Shown here one piece after another: positions 36,673 to 51,364 of a stretch of 64,000 bases of DNA (position 1 is the stretch's first letter; the number at the start of each line of letters is the position of its first letter). The DNA is from Lagopus muta (lineage: Eukaryota > Chordata > Aves > Galliformes > Phasianidae), in contig NC_064443.1 of assembly GCF_023343835.1 (NCBI RefSeq), forward strand, positions 4,526,001-4,590,000. The letters are read 5' to 3'. The position numbers and the translations under genes were made by a program. The notes below the pieces were generated by a model, which searched no databases, had not been told where the DNA came from, and saw nothing but the letters and a program-made list of their open reading frames with translations.

Positions 36673-39576
36673 CTCCTCAAGCAAACAATGTTGTGTATCT
36701 TATAATAGAGGGGGTGGGACCTGTCCTACTTTTCCATAGTATGTACCTCTTGGAGATGGCAACTTCCTGTGAGCACTTGTACCACTTGTATCTTTAACCA
36801 CTATAACAGTATTAACAGCAATTTTCATAGTGTCAGCATCTGGCAATAGAAAGTTGTACCGTCTTATTTCTTCTAGAACTATTTGTGCTTCTGTGCTTAC
36901 ATTATTTTAATTTCTCTGTTTGTTACATTTTTGTTTGTTTGTTGAGAAGAATGGAATATATTAATTCTTGCTGGTGAAGCTGCATGTAGGTCTGAATTGC
37001 CTTGCTGTTGGTATACATTAACAACAACAAACACCACCAGATGCCCTCTACTCCTCTCTCAAGTTAGAGCTGCCTCCTCGTAATTACCTCCTGTAATTTT
37101 AACTGAAAATACTGTTTTTTTGTGTTTGTTTTTTTTTTTTTTTTTTTTACCAGCAAAAGAGTGGGAGAGGACCACAAATCTTTTTTCCTTAGATTTGAAG
37201 AGGTTAGGATGTAATGCCACCTGGAAGCATTTAGGGAACCTGTGCCATTTGTTGATATACATTGAGTAAAGCTTTCCCTTTACAGTGGAAATGCAAGTCA
37301 CAGCTAGAACCAGTGATTGAGCATCTGGTGGGAAGATGGGGCCAACCCAGGGAGCTCAGGTGTATGCAATGTACCTGAGAGATCAGAAGGGGTGTAGCCA
37401 GGATCCACCCCCTCCCAGACCTCATTTAAGAGTTGGCAGTGGAAGCAAGAGCATCTTGTTTAGAGATCTATGCCTGGCTAAGGTCCTTACAGGCCTTTCA
37501 GAGGTAAGTAGGTTGTTAATTTTATTTCTGAGCTGTGACATGTGAGTGGATCCTCGCTTATTGTGGCCTGGGACCTTGCTGCTCTGTTGTGTTTTGCATC
37601 ATGTTACAGCATTCCTCCCTACAGGCTTATTTGTGACCCTCTGACTCACCACTATCCAAGGGGCTTTTCTTCAAACAGTGACAGAGATGTAGCTCAGAAT
37701 TTCTTGGTGTCTCTTTCAGACCTGTTACTAAAACCAGCTTAGTCATTAGCATCACCTAAATGGGAGAGTATTATGAAGAATACTTAAAATAAATAAGTTG
37801 ATTACTTCCATGCAATGATAACAGTGAGGATAATGAAAACCAAAAATTATTTCAGAAACTAGTTAAGAATTGAGATGTTGGCACTTCTTCTAACTCCAGT
37901 TCTGTTGTCTTGCCTATTCTAGTCAGGAAGTTCAGTACCAGACTGGCAATGTAAGGAGAACTTTATTTTACACATCAGCACTGACTCTTACGGAACACAG
38001 TGAAACATCATGAGACAAAAACTCTGTTCTTTTCCTGCAGGTGTATTGCAGGTAGTTTCACTCCAAGCCATGTAATTACTTTAAGCACAGCAATATTTAA
38101 TCTTGGAGGAACTGACTTCCATATAAGACCAAATACTGCTTATTACTAGCTAATATCCTGTGGTAGCTGGGAGCCACTGTTTTGCACAAAAAAACCCAAT
38201 AGCACTCACTTTTTCACTGAATGCTTTAAGTCACCATCCTACCTGATAAATTTAAGGGATGTTTCTTTATTTTCTGTAGTTGGAGAAGAGCAATAGGGAA
38301 AGTCAACAGACATTTCATTTTTTTATATCTTTTTCTCTTCTGTGGAGTCAGTAGGCAGTAACACGCCAAGGTGTTCCCTTGTGCCATTATTACATGGAAC
38401 AACGAGGAGCCATAGGTTATCACAAGTTCATTGTTTCCTATCTAAGCACTCTTTAATTATTAACCACCCTGGCTCTGGAAAGGTAACAGAGCTCTAGCTG
38501 TATTATCAGTGATGCAAAGCTAGAGTAATACCAGCTGGTGACTTGTTGGCAGTAGTAAGGTAAATAACGAAGCACCGCCTGGGAAGTGACATCAGTACCA
38601 ATTACAGTGGTAACAGTGCTTCCAGGGACATTAACAATAATAGGATGCTTCCCAGTCATCTTTATTTCTAATCTGTTTTGTCAGTAATTCTAATTGAAAG
38701 AATATATTTCATAATAAACCATGATGTTTATTAAGGACTTGGTTTTCGTGGTATATGCATAATGGCCACATATATTGGTCTGAGGGTGTAATGAGGTGAG
38801 GTTCTGAATGTCCGCTGTGTGTTCTGCAGTATTTCCTTAGCGTCTGTGAATCTGAGTTGATAAAGGTTGGACTAATTCAGCCACTTTTCTTTACATAACA
38901 GTTTTTGAGTGTGAGAATTTGTAATTTGTAGATACAGTGTGTGATGGAGAAACTTCATTTTACATCAACTTCAAGTGTTTTTTAACTACATAAATATCAG
39001 CAGCATGCTAGTGTTTTGAATCTGTTGAAGGCACTTCTACCTTCAATGCAGTAGGTTATTTATTAGCCTAATAATTGTAGCTGCTCTAAGTCATCTATTT
39101 TCATAATCTCTATTTCTTAAGCAGCATTGAAATTCTGTGCAAAAGGAAGAAAAAAAAAAAGGAAAGGATCATTAAGCTGAATAAACAACTAACGATGCTG
39201 AAAAATACACTGCAGTGATATTTTAAGGTAATGCTTGTGTGGGCTGTGTAAAATCACGACGAGCTTATCTCCCACAATCCTTTTTGCAGCTTTATTACTA
39301 AACAAGTAGTTTACTGCTGCTTTGCTTTACCTGGCCAGCCAGTTAAAACCCTTCAGGTCCCAAAGTAAAGATGGTGGAGAACAAGGTGACAGGAGTGCAT
39401 AATGGGATGAGTGAAGGTGTGGTGTAGAAAGTGATTGACACACAATCAGTGACCTTCAAGGACCCTTTAGGGCAACTTATTTAATTTTTTCACGAAAAGT
39501 TCAGCCTTAATCAGGAGTACGCTTTTGTTCGTCATAGTTTGAAGTGTTTTATCCTTTTTGAATTCTAGTCCAGGGT
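36673..39576. other. Intergenic DNA
   Basis: No gene recognised. It holds the T20 run and one strong donor-like site (CAGAGGTAAGT at about 37500-37510) with no partner that I can support. Confidence 0.5.
37129..37148 (+). repeat. T20 homopolymer
   Basis: An uninterrupted T run following a T/G-rich lead-in; an isolated simple repeat. Confidence 0.85.
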
Positions 39577-40262
39577 TGTCACACACTAGATTAGGTTGCC
39601 AAAGGCCCCATCCAACCTGGCCCTGAGCATCCCCAGGAATGGGGCACTTACAGCTTTTCTAGGCATACTGCGCCAGTGCCTCATCACCCTCTGAGTAAGG
39701 AGTTTCTTATATGTAATCTAAATCTGTATTCTAAGTTTAAACTCCTGCCTTATCACTACTCCCCTTGAAAGTGTCCCTCTCCATTTTCTCGTAGCCCATC
39801 CAGGTGATGAAATGCCACAGTCAGGTGTCCCAGAGCTGCCTTTTCTCCAGGATGAGCAGTGCCACCTCTACTCAGTCTTTCTTCCCAGGAGGCATCCTTT
39901 TCTGATTGTCCCTGTGGTCTCCTCTGGACCTATTACAACAGGTCCATGTCCTTGCTGTGCTGGGGGACCCAAAGCTGAGTGTAGGTGGGATCTGAACAGA
40001 GAGGGAGAGTCACTTCCCTCACCTTCCTGGCCATGCTAATTTTGATGCAGCCCAGGATGTGTCTTGCTTTCCATGCTGCAAGCACACACTGCAGACTGAA
40101 GTTGAGCTTTTCACCCACTAATACCCACGAGTCCTTCTCCACAGGGCCCTCTATATCCACTTTTTGCTGAGTCTGTGTTCATATTTGAGATTGCCTTAAC
40201 TCATGTTCAAGAGCTTGCACTTAGCCCATCTGAACTTGATGAGGTTCACATGGGGCCACCTC
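39577..40262 (-). mobile_element. Old CR1 fragment with decayed ORF2 tail
   Basis: On the minus strand it starts at the segment GTGAACCTCATCAAGTTCAG, continues with a broken ORF2 C-terminal frame (EKDSWVLVGEKLNFSLQC, HILGCIKISMARK, WVPQHSKDMDLL) and ends in GGCCAGGTTGGATGGGGCCT and AACCTAATCTAGTG. The final octamer repeats are lost. Reverse transcriptase function is gone. Confidence 0.85.
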
Positions 40263-43200
40263 TCATGCTGTTTTCCATGGGAAGACCTTGTGAATCTTGT
40301 GATTGTATCTCAGTTTAATGTGATGTAATGATTTGAACTGTTGTATGATGCACAGAACAAAAATTTCTATTCCTCTTGACCTCGTGGTGTTCTCGAAATT
40401 TTTCTGTACTTTTTAAATTTACTTCTTGGACTTGTTTGTCAAACCCAAAAGACACATCCTTCCATGAAAGCAGGAATGCTTTTTATTTAAATAAATAAAA
40501 AATCATTTGCAATGAAGAAACTTGAATATAGATGAGAAATTGTTGCTTTTTAGATATTTTAAGTTTTGGATAAACTGCTCTATTTGCTGAACTCCTTAAT
40601 GACTGAAGCAATTATTTGTTTTCAGGAGAGGAGAAAAATGTTACTCATCCTAATTATCCATCTCTTTCTGGAACAAAAGTAGTTCTTGTACATGACTGTT
40701 CGTGGAAAAGCAGACATTAAAAGCGGTTCTGTTAGTCACTGCTTCTAAGTTGGCACAGAAGGTTCTCAAATTGAATCGAGAAGGTGTCAGCTGCATGTCT
40801 GGGTATTTTTAGTGCCTTTCTTAGGCTCTAATTAGCAATGTCTTAAAGCACAGTCAAAATTCAGATGATTCCTGGACTGTTTATTTTATGTCTTCATAGT
40901 AGATGAGAATAACAAACTGTTGTAAGCAGGAAAAAATCATGCGTTTGTCCTTCATACTAGAATCTGTAAGTTCTCCTAAGGATATGGGTTGACTTTTTTA
41001 AAGCTTAAAAGACATGTGGCAGCAACTCTTGAAAGGATCACTCTGTGCTGTCAGGAATTAGATGTGTGCTGATCTTTGAGGAAACTGAGGCTGCTTCTGT
41101 AGGCTTGGGCAGAGTTGTACAGCTCTGACAAGTCTTTACAAAGGAAATCAAATGTATGGCACTTCATTAACACTGCGTGAATCCTATGCACATATGAGCC
41201 TGAGATCTTTGATATGTAGCTTTGAGTCCTTCCTATAGCAAGCTGCTGTTAACCCTTGTTTTCCAGATGATGGTAATACCAGCAAAAGCGCAGAAGGTAG
41301 TATAGCTACTGTGCCTCCTGTTGCTGGTCTCTGGCTGTGTAGGAGGCTTAGTGCTCAGGTCTGTCTTGCTGCTGTCTTCCAAGAGAACAGAAATGCCATC
41401 ACTTAAAACAAGTTTTCAGAATAAAATGCAGTTTCCCAAAATACTGCATTGACTGAGGAGTTCACCCACTTTAAGCCAAATTTGTGAAGAATTCAAGCCA
41501 ATTTAGCTGGCTCAGATCTTGCTTCCTTAAGACTGCTCCACTCCAGAGCTAGAATCAATGTCAAGTGTTTCTATTGACATTTTGGGAACTATATATATAC
41601 ATTTATAAATATATATATTCCTTCATTAAAGGCAAAAGCATTGATGTTTATGAATATCTTTTAGAGTTAGGTTTTAAAGACCTTTGTGCCCTGCAGAGAT
41701 TTAGTTTTCAAAGAAATAGAATGTACTTTAAATAATCAAATAACAAAAGTTAATTGTCAATGAAGGATGCATCTCAGCTTGGCACTGAGTGATTTTTTTT
41801 CTTTTAACATGATGATGTGCATAGTTCTCAGACAAAAATGGATCATGAAGCAAATGATTTTTCATTTACAAAGAGCACTGGGGAAAAACGGAGCTGCAGA
41901 ATACCAAAATATGACAGAACAAATGGAGGGAAGTATATTAGAGTGGTCTCCAGCAGAAGGCTCCTTACTGTGCTGTGAAATCTTGTGCTGAGGTCTCCTC
42001 TGAGCAGATGTGAGCCGTCAATTCCATGAGTTTGTTATGCCTGTAATAACAAGCTGTGGAGTGGAGAGTAAGAGCTGATGTTTACATGGCTTCTGGTTAT
42101 GCAAAACAAACTCTTGCCTGTGATATACCCCATGAACATACAGTAAAAAACCTAAGCTGCTAGAAAATTACCATAATCAGCTTATTTTGGTAATACTGAG
42201 AGCAATAGCTCCTTCTCAAGTCAGTCCTATCCTCAGTGCAGCTCTAGAATGAAGTATATTAAAGCAATGCATTGAACAGAATACTGTTTTTGCTGAAATA
42301 AAAGAGAATTAGTCAAATGCCACAGAGCATCTTGAGTATCTGTGGCATAGCTATAATTTAAAATACAGTCACAGATTCGATTTGTATTTAAGCATTGAAA
42401 ATTCAGGTATTGTGTATTCTGCAGGTAGCAAAGATTAATTTTGGATTCAGACAAACACTATTCCTGTCTGAAACTTATTCAGAGGAATGTCCATCTCTAA
42501 CTTAATCAAGCATACAGAATTTTTCATGCATGTATCTTTCTTGGGGTACTTTTCATTTCATGAGGTTGCTGGTGTTTTATTTCAATGCTGTCTTTTTCAT
42601 TTCCTCATTCTCTCTTATTCTCTTCTTTCAGTGCACCCTGACCCGCCCCTTCATCTTTCTGCTTCATTGCAAACTTCTCTTTTCCTCCTCAGAATTTAAC
42701 AGCCAATAGCAAACTGACATTCCCCTGCAAGCAGCATCACTTCTCTGTCTGTCAGGCACTTTCTTGGCCCCATCCTCACTGACCAGTGTGCTAATGCAGG
42801 AGGGAAAGCAGAAGAAACACTGAGTTGCAGCTGTAGACAGCAAAGCAATACTTGGCTCTTCTCCACATTCTCATTTTGAACACAGTTTTACACTCTTGTT
42901 TCTAGCAGCCATGGAAACCTTTCAGAAAGGTGAGACATGAAGTCCAGGTGGAATATTCCTGAGATTTCTCATGTCTTCCTTAAGGATGGTTGTCAAGAAT
43001 TGAGCTCGTGAATGACAATACAGAACCATTTCATATAAGCTTCGTAGTGAGCTGCTCCTGCATGTATGAATGCACTACACAAATACTTGGAGATCTGAAA
43101 ATATAACAAAAATATACCACAGTATAATCTAAATACACTGCTGAGAACATAGATTCTTTCAGAACTGTGAGGGCAGCCTAGTAGTTATGGTCACAGTGTG

Positions 43201-46200
43201 TTATGCCATGGAAACACAGCTTTACTTGTGAGTTGGGCTTTTTCAGTCACAGGTTTTAGTCTCAACTTCACAGGTTTTGTTCATGAAAATAAAAATCTAT
43301 GTCTCTCGCATAAAAAAAATAACTCCAGAGGCTGAGTTACTCAGCTATTGTGAAATTTTCCATAGAATTCCAAATCACTCTGTGGCCAGAAAAGTACAGC
43401 AATGAGGGCAGTTCTCTCCCCTGCCCCATGGTATCTATTGTATTTGAACAATACCAGATACAGTGGCTTCCTGAAGCTGCTTTTTGCTGTTGTTAGCTAC
43501 AACAGAATTATGATTTTTAGCCATTTTCCTTGTGGTCAATCCATGTAAGCCTTGTTACAGCACATGATTTAATAATTAAAATGGCTCTCCTTCTAAAGTT
43601 TCCTTTCCTCATTTAATTTTAAAAGAAAATTGGTGGTGATCAGATATATAGAACGTTAAGAAATTGTGAGAAATGCATTTTCTCTTGGTCTACCCTGCAT
43701 ACAGACAGTCTTATACCTTTTCAAACAAAAACCTTCAGATTCATAATCTGATGTTTTCCTGAATCGAATTTGTTTTTGATTTATCCAGAAGCAGATTGTA
43801 TAACTTCATTAAAAATAACTTCATTACAACTTTCTTTTTACTAAGATTGTTTTTCATGGTAACACATATGGAAGTGACTTTATGGCTGTGGGTTTGGTAT
43901 GGGTTGTTGGGTTTTGTTGTTTTTTGGTTTTTTTTCCTGCTATGCCTGTCTTGCAAGACATCCTCATGATTTAAATGTATGCTTTCATTTCACACTGCTT
44001 TAAGTGACAAAAAAAAAAAAGCCAGAATTTCTTCTCATGCTTATCAGGCTTCGTTACTAAAATCCCGTGGTTTTCAAATGCAAAATAAAATCTTGTCCTG
44101 TAAAATTCTTTTCCAGTGAGAAATCACTTCAGAAATGTTAGTATACTGGGTAGCAAGGAGATTTCAATATCCAGTGAGTGTTATGTAACTTATTTAAAGA
44201 TATTATTTGAGATGCCCGGCGAAGGTGTATTCAGACAGTAAAGATTGATTTCAGATTTTATTTTTACCTTCAGGTTCCAAGTGTCTTGCTGATTCACTTC
44301 TGCTAAAACTTGGTCTGCTCAACATGAACTTGAAAAGAGTAATCAGTTTTGCAGTTGTTGATTGTGCATCTACTCAATTCCTCTATTTTAAGAGTGCTGT
44401 GAAAGCTGTGTAAGTGAAACAAACTCTGTTCCCATAGCAACACGTACCGACCAGAAGAACTTCCAGGTTATGTAGCATCCTTAAATGCAACATATTAAAA
44501 ACAAGAAGTAAGATTGCTTTTCAGTAGTGAATGTGGAGACTCAGACAGTCCATCTATAAATGCTGCTGCTTCCATTTGATCTTTGCCCTTGTGTGATTTT
44601 CTTGGCAAAAGTGTGGAATCACGAAATTTGTCTGACCTCACTGCTGAGTTTGCCAAGCAGCTGAGGTTATGGCAGTGGCAGTGCATGTGACTCAGTGAAG
44701 CCACTGTATGCACCATATATTTTAATATTAACATCCTGACAAGAGCATTTCTATGGAGAATTAGAACAAGTCTGTTTTCTTTCCCAGTAAGTTGCACTTA
44801 GCCTTTCAATTTATCTGTCAAGAGGCCATGCCTTGAAATTCAAGGGAGGAGTAAAGTGGTCACTTCTAGCTTTTATATTCACGCTCTTTGAATGACTGAG
44901 TAAACAAGTCCTTGTTGAAAGGTGATCTCAAAGTGCTTATGAGTAGTAGACCTTGCTGGTAAATGGAAGAGTTGCACATCTGCCAGTCTTGTGCAGCAAA
45001 CCAAGAAAGGTGGACCTTTATCCTTGCTTATGTGCAACTTGACAGAACGCGTCAGCTGTGAATGAACCTGGATGGAGCCAGAAGGCAAAGGACTGAAAGG
45101 GCTCTTATTTGAAAGTAACATGAAGCCAGGTCTTCAGGTAAGAGAAGTAGAAAAGCAGGCATCTCAAATGAATGAAAAATGATATTATTTAGTTTTATGC
45201 TGCATCTAAATTGTAATATAAATGCTATAGTACAGTTCACAGTTACTGGAATCAACTTACGTTGAAAGTCTGTATTAAGAATTATAGAAGTACAGTATAT
45301 TTAAGATGAGAAACAATGTATGACCAATTCTTCAGGGAGCAGACAAGGCTTTTAGTTTTTTTTTTTTTTTCAATTTCCAGTTTGGGACATAAAATTTGTA
45401 TCCTTTTATATTCCATCATTTTATAAGTGGAAAAAGTAGAACTTCAATAATAACCAAAGCTGAAAAGCTGTGCAATCTATAACACGTGTACAACTTCCTA
45501 CAGTAGTGGATTAACACATTAATGCTAAAATTGATTTATTTTGATTCTCTAGACCATTTATGAGTGTTGAGGGCAAAGTACTTTGGATAATAGGAATGCA
45601 AAATCCTATTTGTTAGAGGACCACTTCTTTTTCTACCTCTGTTTTTCTTTCATTGCTCTTTATGTCTTGTTTTTCCCCAACTGGACAACCATCCATTGGC
45701 TCTCTTACTTCATGCTACTTAGAATAAAATTTTGCTCTCTATTTTAAACTTCATTTAAAAATACAATTTAGAAAATCACTTTCGCTAGGAAACTTAGAAC
45801 TTACTTAGAATTTTAATTATTTTGCTGAATAATTCATGAAAAATATTAATGTAAGTTATTAGCATTTAACTTACTCCTAATAGGACAAATGTCACTATAT
45901 CTGGAAAAAAAAATTTGCTTTATCCTTGACTTCACATATAAGGTTCAAACAGTAATAAATACTGTACCAACACACAGATTCTTGGCCTAATAAGTTCATC
46001 CAAGTAGCAAAGAAGCATGAAAACCCACAAACACATCCTTGCAACTCCTATCCTTTTTTTCTGCCTCCTTGTTTATTTGTCAGTTGTGCCTCTTTGCTGT
46101 TGTTGCATGCAATGCATTTATTTCATTTGATGATAAACAGTAAAAATATCTTGCATGCTAGAGTTAATGCATTTTCCATCATGCACTGCATTCATTATTT

Positions 46201-49200
46201 TTCCAGGTATGCTGTGAACAGATGAGTACTATAAGGCAAAACAGAAAAAAGTGATTTTGAAATGTTTCAAGTAATTTGCACTCCTATGATCTGCAGGAGT
46301 TTTGTTTTGTGTGTTCTCATACAGGTCTGCAAACCTGTATCCCAGTCTGCACAAATCAATAAGAAATAATAAATCTTTTGGTATCCAGGGGATATTCAAC
46401 TGCTTGTAACTTGTTTGGAGTGAATGTCTACAGCAGAACTCTGCTTGCTTTGTAGAACCCAAGGAAAAGTCCATGAAGACACTGCGCAGTGAATTTCAAT
46501 TATAAGGTGTTTAAACAAAGTCTAGGGATGTTTATATTACAATGAAAGAGATACAAATGTAAAAATGTTTGAAGAAGCACATTAAGTTCCCTTTTTCTTT
46601 AAGCAGAAAAATTAACAAAAAAATGATTTATTTTGCACAGGTGGTACAAATTCTAGATAAATACTACAGCTTCTTTCCAGAAGAGTAGAATGTATTAAAG
46701 AAAATGAAGGTCCATTTGCTGAGTGAAATATGAAATTGGTATCTGTCAAATCAGACCAGCAAACATGGTTATAATTCCTGCGTGGAAAGAAACTTGAATT
46801 AGATCCAAAGATTCTCAGGCATTATGATTTAAGATAATTTGTTAGTACAATATGACTAGTTGTGTTCTGGTGTGTTCAAGAATATCTTTAATTCTTATTT
46901 AACATTGTCTATTGCCTTCTGGGTTCTGACTTTCTCATTACCCTGTATGGATATGAGCTCACAAAACCCTTGTATTTATGTAATCACAAAGATGACATAT
47001 CAAAAGTGGGTTGCACTCTTATTCTACAAAATTTCAGGGGAAAAAAATCAGTTCATCTGGGTGATAGTAAGGTTTTAAAACACAAGAAGAGCAAGAAAAT
47101 ATCAGTCCAGTAAATAATCTACAATATCGAGACCTACGTTCTCTCCAGAATGTGCTCCGCCACTGTCCTCAATGGCTGCCTGTAGGAACTTCTCTGGTTT
47201 TGAGATTAGATTACCATAAAGCTTTCCCTTTTAGAAACTGCATAGTTACATATAAATATTTATATTGCCAAAATTCCAAGTACTTGAACCCCATGCTGAG
47301 GAAGTTTTGCTCTGAATCATGGATATGATGTGATGCAGAAGCTGTGTTTTGTGGAGGAGCCGGCCATGGAGCAGGCTCAGACCATAGGCTAGTTCTCTAA
47401 CCTGGGTTATGGGATAGTGACAGAAAAAAACTGAAACTAGACTTCTTCACATTCTAATCAATTGTCGTGGTCAGCTGATTGAGTTCATTTTGGTAAATTC
47501 CTGAACGTATCTAATGAAAACTTTCCCTAAACAATCCTCAAGTCCTCTTCTACGGCTTTTCTTTGAGTGTCACTGTCAAGGCAAACCAGGTAGCTTAGGA
47601 TGCTTTACTCGTATCTGTTTCCAGGTGACTGCTCTCTTCTTGTTTTGTCTGCAGGGCCACTGACAGGCAAAGCACCGCATTTGGTGAAGGCACCAAATTC
47701 TCTTCTCTTCTGAGTTCTTGCATGTTCTTGAGCAAGCTGTCTGCCTGCTGCTATGTTACTGACCTGCAGTGTAGGTCTCGTGTGTACTTTTTACATGTAG
47801 TTTCCAGTAATAGTAAACAGAGATATGCGAAGACATTGAATATTTTTCTCTATGCAAAATAGCTGGAACTTCTTAATTTGCAAAGTATTTTGTTCTTTAC
47901 TGCTTGTACGTGCATTTTGGTGTTGAAGAATTAAGATGTACTGTAGAGTTCCTGAGGAATGCTTGTAATTAACAGTTTGACTTTAAATCACAGCGTGCTG
48001 GGCATAATTAGCATTCAATATTTCCGTATGATTAAAAATAGAAGACAAAACTAAAGATTTTGAATGTTTTTAGCATTGAATCCCCTGGTTTAGAGAACTG
48101 AAATATTGTCTTTTGGCTGGATAACTGATCTGTGCAAGCAGTGTGGTTGTAAGCATCTGCAGTTCTGTAGCAATGTGTAGCATGCTGCAGAACAGTCAAG
48201 ATAGTGCTTTCTTGATAGCTTTTCAATAAAGGAGAGTCTAAAGAAATCAGTATATTTTCCTGCTCAAGTGGTGGATATAATCAGGTCAAAATGTAGAGCA
48301 AAAGGAAATCATCTTGATTGTGAATAGTAAATCTCTTTTACCACGTTTTCTCAAAGAAAATGAGTTCAGCGTAATTATATTAAGTGTTATTTCTTTGAGG
48401 CATAAGAAATAGTACTATACAGCAAAAAGAAATCTTGGTCTGGATATTTAAGATCAATTTATCAGAAAAAAACTGGTGGAGGGCTGGTTGGGCTGCCTAT
48501 CCTTGCTTGACCTGCATGTGCTGTAGATTAGTACCCCAAATTCAGCACTTCTATTAACATGTTCCTTTTTCATTTAAAAAACAATAGACAGGAGCTTGGT
48601 TTGCTCTTACTGAATCTCTTCTTGTTCAGCTCTTTTTTGCTGTTTACTGGGCTGTTCAGAGGCACTGCGAAAATGAAGCCAGTGAGATACATTTGAGTCA
48701 GTAGATATGACTCAAATATTCCAGTATTTTCAGAGATATTCTTAAATACCTGGCTGTGCGCTACTGCTTTTTGCTTTGAGGCATAAATCGATTACTGCAG
48801 AAATCAGAAGAGTGTTCTCTTTAGAATCTCTGCCCACTGCTGTAGGGAAATGAACTGGACAGACATAATATGGCAGATAATTTTTTTTTACTCTAATTTT
48901 TCTGTTAATGTAAAGTTTATTCCGAATGCAATTACAAATTAGCAAGTACATATTCATTCTAATTGCATTTATGGGACTACTTAATCTTCATAAAGACATC
49001 AAGTCTGCACAATGTCTGTGTCGTAAGCAGTGACTCATCAAGAGGAGGAAAAGACAGATCTTTCTGGTGCTCTGTAAGGGAGTAAATGGGTCTAACGAGG
49101 TAGTGGATCTTTAATTTTAAAATTAGTCTCCTTTGCAGAGTATCTTAAAAACCACTGCTTCATTCTGACATTAGATTGGAAATAATATCTAATAATTTAT

Positions 49201-50416
49201 TATCAAAATACTTGGAAAAGTTTTGTTTGTCATATAGCTGAACTTCAGGGCTTTTTCAAGCAGTCTTACAGTATGTACTTATTTTTCCTGTAACTAAATA
49301 TATTTTGAGAGAAGAGGATGTGCATAAAGGAGAAGAATAAACACCTTGCTGCAGCTAATATAGCATGATGTATAACAAATTGTTTTTACAATTTCATGTT
49401 AGTATTTATAAAGACGTCTCTTACCACTAAGATGTACCAAAAAAAACCTCATACTGATCATGAATCTTCCTTGATTCATGATGAGAAAACTGCAAGATGC
49501 TTCCAAACAAGCTTGAAGCTAGTTCTGTTGGGTCTTCATTATTGCTTGTGTCAACTGATGGCTAGCCTTTTTGTTCTTCTGGATCTAATATTTAAAGATG
49601 TGCTTGTACACTGCTAGCACCTTGAGCAGGAACCATGCGGGTGATGCTAAGATACTGTATCAAGAGGCAATCCACTTCTTAGCAAGAGTAAAAAAGTAGT
49701 ATGGCCATCAGATGAAGAAGTAGATCTGCTCTGTGATTAACTAACGCAGTGCTTTTCTCTATATCTGAGCACGCAAACTGAAATCCTCCTGCTGTGAATG
49801 AGGAAAACATGCATGCTTTACAAGAGGGACACTTTTACAAAGGCTATTCCTGGAGGGCTCATCCCTGCTCAGGGATGTAACTTAGACTGTCCAGGTAGCA
49901 GTATACTTCAGTCAAAGCGTTAAATAGAGGGTTTAAATACTTTTTTTCATTGAGCCAAATCACACTGGCACATTTTACCACAAAGCTTAAGAGATACTGT
50001 CTCAGTAGCTGTGGTATTGCCTCTGGATTGGTAGAAGACAAGACAGTTATTCACCTCCCTTTGGAGAAGCTTGTTATCTTAGGCTTAGTGTGGTGCACTC
50101 TGCCCCTTCACAGCTCCTGCCAACTTGAGGCCAGCACTCAGTCACAGTGCTAAGGTACCCAGGCAAAAGGTTAAACCAGAGTCAGAAATACTCCACAGTT
50201 CCCACGAGTAGCACAGAAATAACAAAGAGGTGTGTTAACTTTGAGCATGTCTTCAAATCTGTAAGAGTGAAGAAATCTGAAGTGTACCCACAGTGTTTTT
50301 GAAAATGCTGGAGAAATACAGCGAATCATAGGGCTGCATGACCTCTTCCAGAAATTCACATCACAGTAGTTAAAATATTCATCTTCTCTGGTTATATGCT
50401 TATCTGCTCATGGGCA
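40263..50416. other. Intergenic DNA, 10 kb without recognised genes or CR1
   Basis: Uniform A+T-rich sequence with the AT microsatellite at 41.6 kb. Open frames are short and scattered over all frames. Confidence 0.5.
41590..41619. repeat. AT-dinucleotide microsatellite, interrupted
   Basis: Two short (AT)n runs separated by a short A/T spacer containing one C. Confidence 0.75.
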
Positions 50417-50488
50417 ATATTGGTGGTAGGTGGACAGCGGGGCTGGATGGTCTTAGAGGTCTTTTCCAACCTTAATGATTCTATGATT
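50417..50488 (+). mobile_element. Very short CR1 3' end
   Basis: About 70 bases with GGACAGCGGGGCTGGATGGT and CTTTTCCAACCTTAATGATT CTATGATT, the GGTGATT-type CR1 tail. Confidence 0.8.
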
Positions 50489-51364
50489 TTAAAATTACTT
50501 TTTAACATCAAAATTCTATAATTGAGTATTGCTGGGATTTTTTTTGTTTGTTTCTGTTTGGTTGTTTTTTTGGTGGCTCAGAGCTTTGCAAACTCCAGTA
50601 AAACAAAATAAGCTGAGCTTTGTAAACTGCAGCCCTGCTTAATGACTTTTGTTCTGAAATTAGGAAAATTGTTACTTGGAGCCTGGATCACAAACCTGAC
50701 TTTGCCACAGTAATGATTTGTCTGAAATATCTTTTCCGTAGTATATATGCAGTACTCATCAGTCCTGTGATCTGAATAATCTTCTATCCACAACTCATCT
50801 GCAGTCGCTTAGCTCCCATTTACAGGCACAAGAAGTAAATCTAGAATCTTTTTTTTTTTTCCCCAAACTGCTCTATTGGGGTAATGGAAATGTAATGGAA
50901 AGCTTAATGGCAGCCTTTTGCCTGGATGAAATAGGATAGAAACAATGTTCTTAGTTTTATCTGATAAGTTGTGTGATTGGCAGTTGAAAAATTTGATTCT
51001 GAAGACTGAGTCAGTACTACACGTAAGACTGATGTTTGTACAAGCTTTGCAGAATTTTTCACAACTGTTATCTTAAGACAAATCCCTTTTTTAATTTGAG
51101 GGAACCACGTGCAGCTCTGAAAGAAAGCATTACAAACTGACTTTTGTGAAGGTTTTAGGTGTACAAGGAAAAAGCATGTATTTGGATTTAGGGATATTTA
51201 GAATGCTAGAATACATAATACAATTAAATCTCAATTAAAATTACAATTTAAATTACATAGGTACAAAATTAAGTTATGTCAAAAATTAAAGTAAAACAAA
51301 CTACTGTGGTGTAAATAGCAACAATTTTGTATGCCAAAGTCTTGCAACCCTGAAACCCCTGCTA

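Noticed and set aside
37336-37510. A possible non-coding or coding exon ending at the strong donor GAG/GTAAGT on the plus strand.
   Set aside because: No acceptor partner or conserved content could be identified, and single donor-like sites are common.
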